Of a DNA stretch of 42,601 nt, positions 35,341 to 42,601 are shown one piece after another; within the stretch, counting starts at the first letter, position 1; each line of letters begins with the position of its first letter. Position numbers and translations under genes: made by a program. Origin of the DNA: Pseudorhodobacter antarcticus (GTDB lineage: Bacteria > Pseudomonadota > Alphaproteobacteria > Rhodobacterales > Rhodobacteraceae). The DNA lies in the NCBI GenBank assembly GCA_945862465.1, contig CAMAYO010000015.1:1-42601 (forward strand), given 5' to 3'. The notes under the pieces are model-generated. The model was given only the letters and a program-made list of their open reading frames with translations. It had not been told where the DNA came from and did not search any database.

Positions 35341-36521
35341 GCACCTTTCAGTTGACGGGCCGCGAAGGCGGACAGGCGGCGGCAGGCCTCGGCCAGTTCG
35401 TCATCTGACCGCGTCAGGCTTAGCCGCAACCAGCCGTTCAACGCGGGGCCAAAACTTTCGCCCGGCATGACAGCAACCTTTTCTTCGTCCAGCAGGCGGC
35501 GGGCGAAGACCTCGCCGCTTAACCCCGTGGCGCGGATGTCGACGACGCTGAACATCCCCGCTGCCGGTTCATGCACGTGGATGGAATTCTTGCCGTGCAG
35601 CGCGTCTTTGATAAGCCGCGCGCGGCGCGCAAAGCGTTCGGCCATGCCGCGTGCGACTTCTGATGGTTTGGCCACGGCTTGGGCTGTCATATCGGCGATG
35701 AAGGGTTGGTTGCCAAAAAGCATCGTCTCTGCCACCGGCAGCAAGGCTGCAACAAACTCTTCCGGCCCCACCGCCCAGCCGGAACGAAAGCCGGGGGCAG
35801 CGTGGGATTTAGAGATCGAGGCGACAGCAACGGTGCGATCGGCGAGATCGGCCACATCAAGCGGAGAGGCGAATTTGCCGTCAGCGAAGATCAGTTCTTC
35901 ATAAACCTCATCGGACAAGATCCACAGATCATGTGCTTTGGCCACACGGCCCAGCGCCAAAATATCCTCGGCCGTCAGCACAGCGCCCGTGGGGTTGTGC
36001 GGGGTGTTGAGCATCAGCACCCTGCTGCGCGGCGTGATGCGGGCCTCGACATCGGCGGCTTGCATCCGAAAGCCGTGCTCGGGGCGCAGCGGCACGGGCA
36101 CCACTTTGGCCCCCGGTGCCATGATGACACCTTCGTAGGTGGCATACATCGGATCGCCGACCAGCACCTCGTCACCGGGGCCAACCAACCCTGTTAGCAC
36201 GGCGAAAAGCGAGGTTTGCGTGCCGGGAAAGGCCATAAATTGTTGCGTGGTGATCGGGCGACCGCGCCGTTCGGTGTAGCGCGCCGACAGAGCAGCCAGC
36301 AAAGCAGGTTCGCCGCGCCCATTAGAGTAGCCAAAGCGCCCTTCGTTCATTGCGGCCTTGGCGGTGTCGATCAGCGCAGAGGGGGGCGGCACATCAGGTT
36401 CGCCGATGGTCAAAAGCAAGACATCCTCGCCCGCAGCGATCATGGCCTTGGCCTTGGCGTGAACCTCCCACTTCGCGCCGCCAAGACCGGCGAGACGTTC
36501 GGTAACTGCTGCGTATTTCAT
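35337..36521 (-). CDS. PLP-dependent aminotransferase, probable arginine:pyruvate transaminase
   Basis: A 394-residue class I/II aminotransferase. The PLP lysine is K238 (ASISKSHAAPGFRSGW), with D204 (LSDEVYEEL), N176 in NTPHNPTG and Arg in GFRSGW. The pattern is close to AruH, which makes 2-ketoarginine from arginine. The next gene downstream is an AruI-like decarboxylase, and a TetR gene lies upstream, each overlapping by four bases. The three therefore form one operon. Other substrates for this broad family are possible. Confidence 0.8.
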   Translation of the reverse strand: MKYAAVTERLAGLGGAKWEVHAKAKAMIAAGEDVLLLTIGEPDVPPPSALIDTAKAAMNEGRFGYSNGRGEPALLAALSARYTERRGRPITTQQFMAFPGTQTSLFAVLTGLVGPGDEVLVGDPMYATYEGVIMAPGAKVVPVPLRPEHGFRMQAADVEARITPRSRVLMLNTPHNPTGAVLTAEDILALGRVAKAHDLWILSDEVYEELIFADGKFASPLDVADLADRTVAVASISKSHAAPGFRSGWAVGPEEFVAALLPVAETMLFGNQPFIADMTAQAVAKPSEVARGMAERFARRARLIKDALHGKNSIHVHEPAAGMFSVVDIRATGLSGEVFARRLLDEEKVAVMPGESFGPALNGWLRLSLTRSDDELAEACRRLSAFAARQLKGA

Positions 36522-37192
36522 GCCTGAACTTCCATGTTTGTCGTCAAAGGTAAGGGGGAGGTCTGCAAGAGGCCTCCCGTAAGGTCCGTGCCCAGTATTG
36601 CGCCCACGGCGCGCAGGCCAAGGTCAACGAGTTCTTCGGGCGCAAAGGCGTTGGGCAAAGCGCAGCCTTCCATCCACAAACCATCAATCACGGCGTTGCA
36701 GGCGATGGCAAGGCGGCGCAGGGCTTGGGCATCGCTGTGCCCAAGCAGGTCAGCGATTAGGCTTTGCAACTGGTCGCGAAAGGCCAGATAGGTTTGCGCG
36801 TGGGTCTGGCGCATGGCCGGATCACGGTGGGTTTCTTGCAGGAAGGCGGCCCATAAAACCAAGGCTTCGCCGTCAACCACGGGCGGGCTTAGGGCTGCGG
36901 TGACAAAGGCCGCAAGGCGCGCCTTTGGATCATGGGGCGCAGTGCGCAGAACGGCGGCGCTGTGGGCTGTCATGCGGTGCATCAGATGGGCATAGGCTGC
37001 GGCCATCAGGTGGTCTTTACTGCTGAAATAGTGCCGGATCAGCCCTGACGTCACCCCCGCCTTGTGCGCAATGGCGCGCACAGTGGCCGCTTGCGCCCCG
37101 CCTTCGGCCACCAGCGCCAAGGTGGCGTTGATCAACGCCTGACGGCGGGTGTCTTCATCCGCGCGGTGATAGGGTTTGCGGTCGGAAGGCAA
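36518..37192 (-). CDS. TetR-family regulator (BetI-like) of the aminotransferase operon
   Basis: A TetR regulator with HTH in TLALVAEGGAQAATVRAIAH / AGVTSGLIRHYFSSKDHLM, the BetI-like form, and a TetR_C-type ligand domain. No ATG is available for the start. TTG 37192 gives 224 residues beginning PSDRKPYHRADEDTRRQAL, where TetR similarity begins, with AAGG nine bases upstream. A TTG at 37264 would add 24 residues that do not look TetR-like. The stop overlaps the ATG of the aminotransferase, so regulator and enzymes are co-transcribed. The inducer may be arginine or a 2-keto acid; this is inference. Confidence 0.85.
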   Translation of the reverse strand: MPSDRKPYHRADEDTRRQALINATLALVAEGGAQAATVRAIAHKAGVTSGLIRHYFSSKDHLMAAAYAHLMHRMTAHSAAVLRTAPHDPKARLAAFVTAALSPPVVDGEALVLWAAFLQETHRDPAMRQTHAQTYLAFRDQLQSLIADLLGHSDAQALRRLAIACNAVIDGLWMEGCALPNAFAPEELVDLGLRAVGAILGTDLTGGLLQTSPLPLTTNMEVQA

Positions 37193-37313
37193 GGGGGCGG
37201 GCCTTATTATGCGGTTGGATAATTGATAGCTTGCCCGATGGGCTGTGGCAAGCGATGTGGGCAAAGATCGCCGCGATTTTGCGCCTTACACACCTGCCCG
37301 CTGATCGCGTACC

Positions 37314-37342
37314 TTGCCATTGCGAAGCCCCATCCGTATACA
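37314..37342 (+). promoter_or_regulatory. Promoter of the FMN riboswitch-ribN transcript
   Basis: TTGCCA (37314-37319) and TATACA (37337-37342) are 17 bases apart. A start near 37349 would place the riboswitch aptamer (37365 on) at the beginning of the RNA, as expected. Confidence 0.6.
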
Positions 37343-37364
37343 TCCAGCGCCGGGGATGTTCCCG

Positions 37365-37489
37365 GTATTCTCAGGGCGGGGTGCAATTCCCCACCGGCGG
37401 TATAGCCCGCGAGCGCCTTTGGCAACGAAGGGTCAGCAGATCCGGTGTAACTCCGGGGCCGACGGTATAGTCCGGATGAAAGAGAATGC
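37365..37489 (+). ncRNA. FMN riboswitch (RFN element)
   Basis: The conserved RFN blocks are all present in order: TTCTCAGGGCGGGGTG, the CCCCACCGGCGGT arm, AGCCCGCGAGCG, GGTCAGCAGATCCGGTG, CTCCGGGGCCGACGGT, AGTCCGGATGAAAGAGAA. The P1 stem ATTCTC (37367-37372) pairs with GAGAAT (37482-37487). FMN binding normally lowers expression of riboflavin synthesis or uptake genes. Here the next gene is an EamA transporter, matching RibN. A terminator hairpin with six Ts follows, so control is probably by transcription termination. Confidence 0.96.
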
Positions 37490-37498
37490 GCAATTTGC

Positions 37499-37520
37499 CT
37501 GCCCGAAAGGGCGGTTTTTT
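37499..37520 (+). terminator. Riboswitch-controlled terminator upstream of ribN
   Basis: CTGCCC-GAAA-GGGCGG (37499-37514) forms a 6-bp stem with one G-U pair, followed directly by six Ts (37515-37520). It is the expression platform of the FMN riboswitch: with FMN bound, the RNA should end here before the ribN start at 37562. Confidence 0.8.
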
Positions 37521-37561
37521 ACGCATATCCCCCTGATTTATGTGGTCGTAAGGAGACACCC

Positions 37562-38449
37562 ATGAATCAGACCAACCTTCTAAAAGGCGCAGCCTTTATG
37601 GTGCTGGCAGGCATTTGTTTTGCCGCAGCCAATGCCATCACCTTTGTGATCACCGCCCAGTTGGGCTTTAAGCCGCAATCTGACACGTTCTGGCAATATG
37701 CCATCGCCACCGCCTTTTCGCTGCCCTTCGTGCTGCGCGAAGGCTTGGGAAAGCTGCGCACGCAACGCCCCATTTTGCACATCATCCGCGTCATTCTATC
37801 GGCGTTGGGCGTTCAGGCCTTTGTGCTAAGCCTCGCATCGGGCACGCCGATTTGGCAGGTGATTGCTTTGGTCATGACCTCACCCATCTTTGTGCTGATT
37901 GGCGCGAAGGTGTTCTTGGGCGAAACCGTCACCCCCGCCCGCTGGATTGCGGCGGTGGTTGGGCTTGGCGGGGCCAGCATCGTTGCCAACCTGTGGACAA
38001 CGGGGCTGACCACAGCGATGTTCTATCCAGTCGCCGCCGCTGTGTTGTGGGCGGCTTCATCACTGTTGACCAAGGTGCTGACCCGCACCGAACAGGCCCC
38101 GACCGTCACGCTGTGGCTGTTGGTTCTGCTGACGCCGATCAATGCGGGGCTGTCGTTACAAGTGGGGTTTGAACTGCCCAGCGCGCAGATCTTGGGCTGG
38201 CTGGTGTTGGGTGGCATCATCATGATGGCGGCCCAATATTTGCTGACTTGGGCCTATGCCGCCAGCGATGCGGCCTTTGTGCAGCCGTTTGATGACCTCA
38301 AGCTGATCAGCAACATTTTGATCTATGGTCTGGCCTTTGGCTATTGGCCCGAGGGGAATATCTGGGCCGGCGTGGCTCTTATTCTAGCGGGCTCGCTCTA
38401 CCTGCTTTGGTCTGGGCGCAGCCAGCAAGGCGTTGCCGTTCCGGCCTAG
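37562..38449 (+). CDS. ribN: Riboflavin/FMN transporter RibN (EamA family)
   Basis: A 295-residue EamA/DMT protein with ten membrane segments. The N-terminal part holds MVLAGICFAAANAITFVI and a PSDTFWQYAI-like loop; the second repeat ends near PEGNIWAGVALILAGSLYLLWSGR. The FMN riboswitch directly upstream marks it as RibN, the flavin importer known from Rhizobium and Vibrio. AAGGAG lies six bases before ATG 37562. The substrate is inferred from riboswitch and family, not from a diagnostic residue. Confidence 0.9.
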   Translation: MNQTNLLKGAAFMVLAGICFAAANAITFVITAQLGFKPQSDTFWQYAIATAFSLPFVLREGLGKLRTQRPILHIIRVILSALGVQAFVLSLASGTPIWQVIALVMTSPIFVLIGAKVFLGETVTPARWIAAVVGLGGASIVANLWTTGLTTAMFYPVAAAVLWAASSLLTKVLTRTEQAPTVTLWLLVLLTPINAGLSLQVGFELPSAQILGWLVLGGIIMMAAQYLLTWAYAASDAAFVQPFDDLKLISNILIYGLAFGYWPEGNIWAGVALILAGSLYLLWSGRSQQGVAVPA

Positions 38450-38459
38450 GGGCTGGACA

Positions 38460-38492
38460 TTCATGCGCCAAGGGATAGCCTTGGCGCATGAA
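38460..38492. promoter_or_regulatory. 14-bp perfect hairpin covering the Nudix start codon
   Basis: TTCATGCGCCAAGG (38460-38473) pairs perfectly with CCTTGGCGCATGAA (38479-38492) around GATAG. The ATG of the Nudix gene (38488-38490) is inside the right arm. No T-run follows, so it is not a clean terminator for ribN. As RNA it would bury the start codon and the bases just before it. Confidence 0.65.
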
Positions 38493-38940
38493 ACCTAAAT
38501 CCCCTCGCCTTGCTGCCCGTGCCTTGATTTTGCAGGACAATGCGCTTCTGCTGGTGAACGCCTTTCCTGACGGGCGGTCTGATCTGTGGTGCGCGCCGGG
38601 GGGCGGGGTGGAAACTGGCGCCTCGTTGCACGACAATCTGATGCGCGAAGTTTATGAGGAAACCGGGCTGCAGGTGGCAGTCGGCACTCCTGCGCTGGTG
38701 AACGAGTTTCACGATCCTGTAAGCGGGTTTCATCAGGTCGAGATTTTCTTTCACTGCACCATCACGGCAGGCGATCTTACCTCCGACTGGCGCGATCCCG
38801 CAAAGGTGGTGACAGAGCGGCGGTTTTTCAGTCAAGTCGATCTGCAAACCCGCAAGATCCGCTTTAAACCTGACAGCCTGCCACAAGTGGCATGGGGCCA
38901 AGGCCTGACCTATGACCCGCTGGAGCGGTTGGTCCGATGA
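38488..38940 (+). CDS. Nudix hydrolase
   Basis: A 150-residue Nudix protein that hydrolyses a nucleoside-diphosphate-linked substrate, unknown here. The Nudix box runs G40 to L61 with R53-E54-V-Y-E57-E58-T-G60-L61 intact. The first Glu of the box (GX5E) is Ala at residue 45. That Glu is mainly structural, so the enzyme may still work. The start ATG lies within a perfect hairpin and has no good ribosome-binding site; coupling to ribN read-through is possible. Its stop overlaps the Gre-like gene (ATGA). Confidence 0.88.
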   Translation: MKPKSPRLAARALILQDNALLLVNAFPDGRSDLWCAPGGGVETGASLHDNLMREVYEETGLQVAVGTPALVNEFHDPVSGFHQVEIFFHCTITAGDLTSDWRDPAKVVTERRFFSQVDLQTRKIRFKPDSLPQVAWGQGLTYDPLERLVR

Positions 38941-39434
38941 GCCGCGCCTTTGTGAAAGAGGGTGATGGCGCGTTAGACCCGCTTCCAGACCTCCCGCTGT
39001 CGACCCATCCAAACTATGTTACCCTGCGCGGCTTGGCCGATTTGCAGGCACGGTTGCAGCAGATGCAAACCACCCTCGCCGCTCTCAAATCCCGTGCCGA
39101 GCGATTGGACAAATTGCCCGAAGCTGCCGCCGAACGCGACATCCGCTATCTTGAGGCGCGACTGCGCAGCGCCATTCCGGTGGACCCCGCCCAGCACGAT
39201 CTTTTGCAGGTGGCCTTTGGCCTATGTGTGCAGGTCTGCGACCCGTTAGGGCGCGAGCAGGTCTATGAAATCACCGGTGAGGACGAGGCCGACCCCACCT
39301 TAGGTCGGATCAGCGCGCATTCGCCGCTGGCACGCGCGCTGATCGGTGCCGAAGTGGGCGATAGCGTGACTTGGAAAAAACCCAACGGTCCCATCGAACT
39401 GAAGATAAGCGCTATCACATGCCCGAAAGACTGA
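38937..39434 (+). CDS. GreA/GreB-family transcription factor, variant coiled-coil tip
   Basis: A 165-residue Gre-family protein. The GreB-like N-terminus (MSRAFVKEGD, HPNYVTLRGLADLQ) leads into a coiled coil at about 28-80. The C-terminal FKBP-like domain has ITGEDEADP, GRISAHSPLARAL and VGDSVTW. Canonical Gre factors carry acidic residues in an SENA-type tip that reach the RNA polymerase active site. Here that place reads LPEAAAERDIRYLEARL, without that motif, so RNA-cleavage stimulation is uncertain and a regulatory role is possible. Four-base overlap with the Nudix gene. Confidence 0.85.
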   Translation: MSRAFVKEGDGALDPLPDLPLSTHPNYVTLRGLADLQARLQQMQTTLAALKSRAERLDKLPEAAAERDIRYLEARLRSAIPVDPAQHDLLQVAFGLCVQVCDPLGREQVYEITGEDEADPTLGRISAHSPLARALIGAEVGDSVTWKKPNGPIELKISAITCPKD

Positions 39435-39907
39435 TCCGCCCGCTTGACCCCGTGCGCGACCGCAATGACATTGCAGTGTTGCTTTTGCAGGCCGCCGACT
39501 ACTACCATCTTTGGCTTGGCCACGACCCAGGACCAGAACAGGTCGACGAGGTGTTCACCGCCTGCCCGCCCAACTGCGATCCAGCACGGTCGCATCGGTT
39601 GGGATTGTTCCTTGATGGCCAACTTGCGGGCGTGGCCGAACTGTCGTTTGGCTTTCCCCTGCCCGAAGACGCCTATCTTGGCCTGATGATCCTCGCCCCT
39701 GAGGCGCGTGACCACGGCCATGGCTCTGCCTTCACATCCCATCTTGAAGCTCTCGCCCACCCCTGCCCGCGCCTTTATCTTGGGGTCTTACAGGCCAACA
39801 CGCGCGGCCGTGCGTTTTGGGCAAGGCAGGGCTTTGTGCCGACCGGAGTTTTGCGCTTTGATGACGAGACGGGCCACACGCTCCACCGTCTTGTGAAACC
39901 GCTGTAA
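39419..39907 (+). CDS. GNAT-family N-acetyltransferase
   Basis: A 162-residue acetyltransferase with the GNAT fold. The acetyl-CoA site is LMILAPEARDHGHGSAF, with the Q/RxxGxG-type loop as RDHGHG, and YLGVLQANTRGRAFWARQGF near the C-terminus gives strands 5-6. The substrate is unknown. ATG 39419 starts inside the Gre-like gene (16-base overlap), implying translational coupling. A strong bidirectional terminator follows, before groEL on the other strand. Confidence 0.85.
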   Translation: MPERLIRPLDPVRDRNDIAVLLLQAADYYHLWLGHDPGPEQVDEVFTACPPNCDPARSHRLGLFLDGQLAGVAELSFGFPLPEDAYLGLMILAPEARDHGHGSAFTSHLEALAHPCPRLYLGVLQANTRGRAFWARQGFVPTGVLRFDDETGHTLHRLVKPL

Positions 39908-39929
39908 CCCAAACCGCTGCCACCAAACA

Positions 39930-39957
39930 AAAAGGGCGCCCAAACGGGCGCCCTTTT
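39930..39957. terminator. Bidirectional Rho-independent terminator between the GNAT gene and groEL
   Basis: AAAAGGGCGCCC (39930-39941) pairs with GGGCGCCCTTTT (39946-39957) around AAAC: 12 bp with A and T tracts on the two sides, so it can end transcripts from either direction. It lies between the convergent GNAT and groEL genes. Confidence 0.9.
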
Positions 39958-39977
39958 CGATCTGCCTTTGGGACAGA

Positions 39978-41717
<1,740 letters not shown>

Positions 41718-41735
41718 ATCGAAAAGACAGGCGAC

Positions 41736-42023
41736 TTAGGAGATGATCCCCATGATGTCGCTTTCTTTCATGATCAGCAGTTCTTCGCCGTCAAGTTTGA
41801 CTTCGGTGCCGGACCATTTGCCAAACAAGATACGGTCGCCAGCTTTAACCGCCGGTGCGATCAGTTCGCCCGAATCCTTGCGAGCGCCTTCACCCACAGA
41901 AATGATCTCGCCCTCAGCGGGCTTTTCCTTGGCGCTTTCCGGAATAATCAGGCCGCCGGTTGTTTTTTCGGTCGAGGCGATACGCTTGACCAGCACGCGG
42001 TCATGCAGAGGTTTGAAAGCCAT
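41736..42023 (-). CDS. groES: GroES co-chaperonin (Hsp10)
   Basis: The lid of the GroEL chamber, 95 residues, normal length. [15 protein letters not shown] (1-15), the mobile loop [17 protein letters not shown] (about 19-35) that binds GroEL, and [27 protein letters not shown] at the end are typical. The ATG at 42023 has GGAG about nine bases upstream; the open frame to 42068 runs into the CIRCE element. First gene of the groESL operon. Confidence 0.99.
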   Translation of the reverse strand: MAFKPLHDRVLVKRIASTEKTTGGLIIPESAKEKPAEGEIISVGEGARKDSGELIAPAVKAGDRILFGKWSGTEVKLDGEELLIMKESDIMGIIS

Positions 42024-42057
42024 CTGGCAACACTCCCTAGGTTCCAGGTTAATCAAG

Positions 42058-42084
42058 TTAGCACTCATATCGGGTGAGTGCTAA
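42058..42084 (-). promoter_or_regulatory. CIRCE element, HrcA operator of groESL
   Basis: TTAGCACTC (42058-42066), nine bases, GAGTGCTAA (42076-42084) is a perfect match to the CIRCE consensus (TTAGCACTC-N9-GAGTGCTAA). HrcA binds it and represses chaperonin genes when unstressed. It sits 34 bases upstream of the groES ATG, just downstream of the candidate promoter. Confidence 0.98.
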
Positions 42085-42092
42085 TGACGGGT

Positions 42093-42121
42093 GAGGTAAG
42101 CGCTGCCCCCCACACTGTCAA
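42093..42121 (-). promoter_or_regulatory. Candidate housekeeping promoter of groESL
   Basis: On the minus strand a perfect TTGACA (42121-42116) is followed after 17 bases by TACCTC (42098-42093), a weak -10. The start would fall near 42086, right beside the CIRCE element, the place where HrcA blocks polymerase. I see no second sigma-32 site here. Confidence 0.5.
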
Positions 42122-42220
42122 CACCTAGGACCGCAGAATCTTGGGGCGCATCGAGAATAGGCAAGATCTCGCGCTGCCCTTACTTGGAGAACTTGTGGCC
42201 AAAAGTTTACACTTTGGCAC

Positions 42221-42242
42221 CCACTCAAAATCATTTGAGTGG
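42221..42242. repeat. 9-bp perfect palindrome between groES and the chloride-channel gene
   Basis: CCACTCAAA (42221-42229) and TTTGAGTGG (42234-42242) are inverted around ATCA. It lies 100 bases upstream of the channel gene start, in a 220-base gap between divergent units. It could be an operator or a hairpin in the channel gene leader; nothing decides between these. Confidence 0.45.
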
Positions 42243-42341
42243 ATGGGTCAGAAAAACCAGCTTTGGGGTTGTGCCAAGGGGCTGCGGACCACAGTTTGAG
42301 CAGGCGCACACCGACTCGAACCGTGGAAGGAACTCCCGCAA

Positions 42342-42601
42342 ATGCAAAACAGCGGCTTTCTGCATCGGGTTCGGCATCTTGGCTTTTTTCGCCGCGCTTC
42401 CGTCTTTGTCGCCAAACCGCGCCTTTGGCGGTCACATGTGGTTTTTTGGCTTGGGGCTTTGGCCACGGGTGTGATCTCGGTGGCTTTTGCCAAGCTGTCT
42501 GACGGGGCTGAGGGGGTTTTTGGGGCCATCACAGGGGGCGGTGGCTGGCACCGTTGGTTGCCGTTGGTCCTGACCCCTGCCGGCATGATCTTTTGCGGCC
42601 T
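42342..42601 (+). CDS. ClC-type chloride channel/antiporter, N-terminal part, runs off the window
   Basis: An ORF of 86 complete codons from ATG 42342 to the window edge with no stop. After a basic N-terminus (HRVRHLGFFRRAS) it shows WRSHVVFWLGALATGVISVA, a first membrane helix typical of ClC/EriC proteins. Then come FAKLSDGAEGVF, a GGGGWHRWLPLVLTPAG segment and the start of the next helix, the same order as bacterial ClC-type channels. AAGGA lies about ten bases upstream. Only about a fifth of the protein is visible, so activity residues cannot be checked. Confidence 0.75.
   Translation, partial: MQNSGFLHRVRHLGFFRRASVFVAKPRLWRSHVVFWLGALATGVISVAFAKLSDGAEGVFGAITGGGGWHRWLPLVLTPAGMIFCG

Noticed and set aside
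37193-37264. TTG 37264 as start of the TetR gene
   Set aside because: It adds 24 residues unlike TetR N-termini. TTG 37192 begins just before the conserved part and has AAGG upstream. Neither is an ATG, so some doubt remains.

Overview
The window reads as chromosomal DNA of an alphaproteobacterium of the Rhodobacterales type (Rhodobacter/Roseobacter relatives). Base composition is GC-rich. Protein families and gene orders point the same way: ruvA-ruvB, an mreB-mreC-mreD-mrdA-rodA cluster, a small heat-shock gene followed by DUF1150, DUF465, DUF2237 and DUF1345 proteins, CIRCE-controlled groESL, and an FMN riboswitch in front of a RibN-type transporter. I see no rRNA, tRNA, CRISPR array, insertion sequence or prophage. 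This assignment is by eye; no database search was run.

Layout. 1-5.4 kb: end of ruvA, ruvB, then an MFS transporter and ileS on the minus strand. 5.4-10.4 kb: a Rieske oxygenase, a DUF2237 protein, two short-chain dehydrogenases, and leuA preceded by a leucine-rich leader peptide with attenuator-like RNA structures. 10.4-17 kb: an AT-rich spacer, then the rod-shape and cell-wall elongation operon ending in a DUF1345 membrane protein. 17-25.5 kb: a hydroxyacid dehydrogenase, an EamA transporter and a catabolic run (glutamine-synthetase-like ligase, aldehyde dehydrogenase, iron-type alcohol dehydrogenase, FAD oxidoreductase). A VapC-type toxin-antitoxin pair with an unusually modular antitoxin sits inside this run. 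25.5-33.6 kb: a second hydroxyacid dehydrogenase, an exported SH3 protein, purE-purK, a heat-shock unit (hsp20-DUF1150) behind a sigma-32-type promoter, a fused ATP sulfurylase/APS kinase, trxB and an Lrp/AsnC regulator. 33.6-37.2 kb: a palindromic intergenic element and a TetR-aminotransferase-TPP decarboxylase operon that looks like the arginine transaminase route (aruH/aruI). 37.3-39.9 kb: FMN riboswitch, terminator and ribN, then a Nudix/Gre-like/GNAT run. 39.9-42.1 kb: groES-groEL with a perfect CIRCE element. The window ends in the start of a ClC-type chloride channel gene.

How the parts work together. Most of the window is core metabolism and housekeeping. The main regulatory interest is in RNA: the leuA leader (promoter spacing suggests a leaderless or nearly leaderless leader-peptide mRNA), the FMN riboswitch, a hairpin that buries a Nudix start codon, and twin hairpins between groES and groEL. 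The best candidates for something little described are the leuA leader and the toxin-antitoxin pair inside the putative gamma-glutamylation catabolic cluster.
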